This document shows, one piece after another, positions 62,478-64,000 of a DNA stretch of 64,000 bases. The notes under the pieces are model-generated. The model was not told the origin of the DNA. It saw nothing but the letters and a program-made list of their open reading frames with translations, and made no database searches. The translations under genes were made by a program, and so were the position numbers. Origin of the DNA: Todiramphus chloris collaris (Eukaryota > Chordata > Aves > Coraciiformes > Alcedinidae); contig JANVCC010000018.1 of assembly GCA_025345505.1 (NCBI GenBank), positions 7,860,316 through 7,924,315 of the forward strand, in the 5' to 3' direction. Each line of letters begins with the position of its first letter. The stretch's first letter is position 1.

Positions 62478-63699
62478 CTGTAATGAGAAAAAGGGATTAT
62501 TAACAGTCATGTGTTAAAATTATTTTTTCCCTGTGGATACACAGTATCCACACATGGCACATCATAGAACAATGTATATTTAGATAGGTGCTAAGGATAA
62601 CATATCTTTAGTATTCACTTTTCCCAAATCTTGACTAATGGATAGGTAAGAACAGTGTCTTTCTAGCTAGAGTGAGGATAGTGTGAAGTAACCCTTTTGT
62701 GCATATTGCCATGATTTAGACCAATGCACAAATACAAGGTTCATCAAAACTTCCATGGACAATTTATTGTCCATAATAAAAATTTATAGAATATACTCAT
62801 GGGACTGTTTTCAAAATCTTTAATTTTTAAAGTTTCTGAAGTTGACCCTGAAAATTTCCCTCTCCCCTTCTCATTCATTCCTGTGATCAAATATTCTCAG
62901 GAATATCACAAACTGCACATTGAATGCATTTTCTTTTAACATCTCATACAAAACACAGTCACCTTGCAATTTGAACCACATAGAAAAACAAACAAAAAAT
63001 CCCTATTGCTTATTGCCATCAAATTTAACTTTGAAAACATAAGCTAAGCAAGAAAACCCATCAGACCCCTGTTTGTATCTTCTTTCTGACTCTTTCCAGC
63101 TCTGTTTAGGTTTCACTTCTTTTACCCCTTCCATATAACTTATCATGCATTTTTGTAGCTGACTTGTGCTCTTCATAATGGTGTACCATTTTAGTAGACT
63201 TGCCCATCTGTGGGAACAGAAATCCTTGTCACAGGCATGCCAAGAACTTCACCTGGCCTGAAGTTATGAAGTTCTGTTGAAGACACACAAATTCATATTC
63301 TTTAGAAAGTTTAGTTATCTTCTTGTTTACTTGTTTCTCATGGTACTGCCTAACCTTTTCATGACTCAACATGATGGGACAAGAGAAAGGAAATCTATGA
63401 GCCAAATTTCCAGAAAAGCACAGCTCACAGCTTCATTTTCAGTTCTGGCCACTGGTCCTTATCACGCTTGAGTTCCACAGTCCTGCCCATTACTTGACTT
63501 GCCAGTTAAGGAAAAGAACAGAGGTACAAGTACCGTCTGCTTTCCCTGACAAATATCAAATAGACTTCAGTGGCACATATGTCTGATGGGAGACTACAGC
63601 TTTCAGTTTAGGTGAAGACAGAATCATATTGAACATCAGAACATATTGTCAAGATAGGTAATTTGTTAACAACTAATGGGAAGTGTGTTAGAACTGTGG
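62478..63699. other. Unassigned AT-rich DNA
   Basis: No gene or repeat is recognised. If the exon candidate at 62237-62477 is real, the left part would be intron on the minus strand. Confidence 0.4.
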
Positions 63700-63925
63700 A
63701 TACATAAGCTGTGTGCTGCTGTCAACACTCTGGAGGGAAAGGCTGCCATCCAGAGAGACCTTAACAAGCTTGAGAGGTGGGCCTATGCAAACTACATAAA
63801 GTTCAACAAGGCCATCTGTAAGGTCCTGCACCTGGGTCAGAACAATCCCAAGCACAAACAGAAGCTGGACAATGAGTGAATTAAGTGCAGCCCTATGTAG
63901 AAAAACTTGGGGGTGTTGATAGATA
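63700..63925 (+). mobile_element. CR1 LINE internal fragment, plus strand (ORF2 C-terminal part)
   Basis: The frame at 63676-63879 reads reverse transcriptase end sequence: IQRDLNKLERWAYANYIKFN, then CKVLHLGQNN. This corresponds to the segment after FADD in the other copies, followed by a decayed KNLGVLID-like stretch (63901-63925). It ends without the CR1 3' end or tail. Confidence 0.88.
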
Positions 63926-63939
63926 AAAAAACTGAATAA

Positions 63940-64000
63940 AATCCAGGGAACATGCACCTCATCAGGCCCCATGGACTTCTGCACCTTCAGGTTCCTTAGA
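63940..64000 (-). mobile_element. CR1 LINE ORF2 fragment, minus strand, cut by the window end
   Basis: The antisense of the reverse transcriptase linker is seen: the minus strand encodes KSMGPDEVHVPWIL, matching the segment before the catalytic motifs in the copy at 39480. It faces opposite to the CR1 piece ending at 63925 and runs off the window. Confidence 0.75.

Overview
The window looks like a stretch of bird nuclear genome, intergenic or deeply intronic. It is AT-rich, has no compact operon-like gene layout, and contains no long open reading frame outside retrotransposon remains. The diagnosis rests on many CR1 (chicken repeat 1) non-LTR retrotransposon copies. Several end in the avian-type 3' tail of short ATTCTATG-like repeats, and two carry remains of ORF2 (endonuclease plus reverse transcriptase). 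Two related LTR-like sequences of a type seen in bird endogenous retroviruses are also present, with a very old MIR/CORE-type SINE and deeply decayed amniote-age CR1/L3-like LINE pieces. The species cannot be told from the sequence alone.

Layout. 1-5.9 kb: single-copy-looking DNA with one CR1 3' end (about 1.0-1.43 kb), a GACA microsatellite and T-rich tracts. 5.95-7.93 kb: a three-level nest, with an LTR-like element split by a minus-strand CR1 that is itself split by a plus-strand CR1. 7.9-14.3 kb: mostly unassigned, with a direct repeat pair (10.26 and 12.01 kb) and two possible minus-strand exons. 14.3-18.4 kb: two minus-strand CR1s, the second 2.4 kb long with ORF2 remains. 18.4-23 kb: unassigned. 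23-25 kb: a cluster of old CR1 debris, including an exact 64-bp tandem duplication. 25-33.2 kb: unassigned except one CR1. 33.25-34.05 kb: the second LTR-like copy, not split. 34.6-36 kb: faint old LINE material and the MIR-like SINE. 38.5-41.3 kb: the best preserved CR1 (2.5 kb, plus strand), then an older CR1 in the opposite direction. 41.3-61.3 kb: mostly unassigned, with one CR1 at 45.6 kb, one ancient CR1 at 51.6 kb and a polypurine tract at 57.4 kb. 61.3-64 kb: CR1 fragments and a coding-like minus-strand block at 61.7-62.5 kb.

No host gene could be identified. A few stretches combine splice-like signals with open frames and are given as low-confidence exon candidates. The two ORF2 remnants belong to one kind of machinery: CR1 ORF2 nicks the target, copies its RNA from the 3' end and so leaves 5'-truncated copies, which is what is seen here. 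Nothing in the window supports a novel biological system. The most informative features are the nested insertions, the local direct repeat and the unexplained coding-like block near 62 kb. Repeat boundaries are estimates by eye and may be off by tens of bases.
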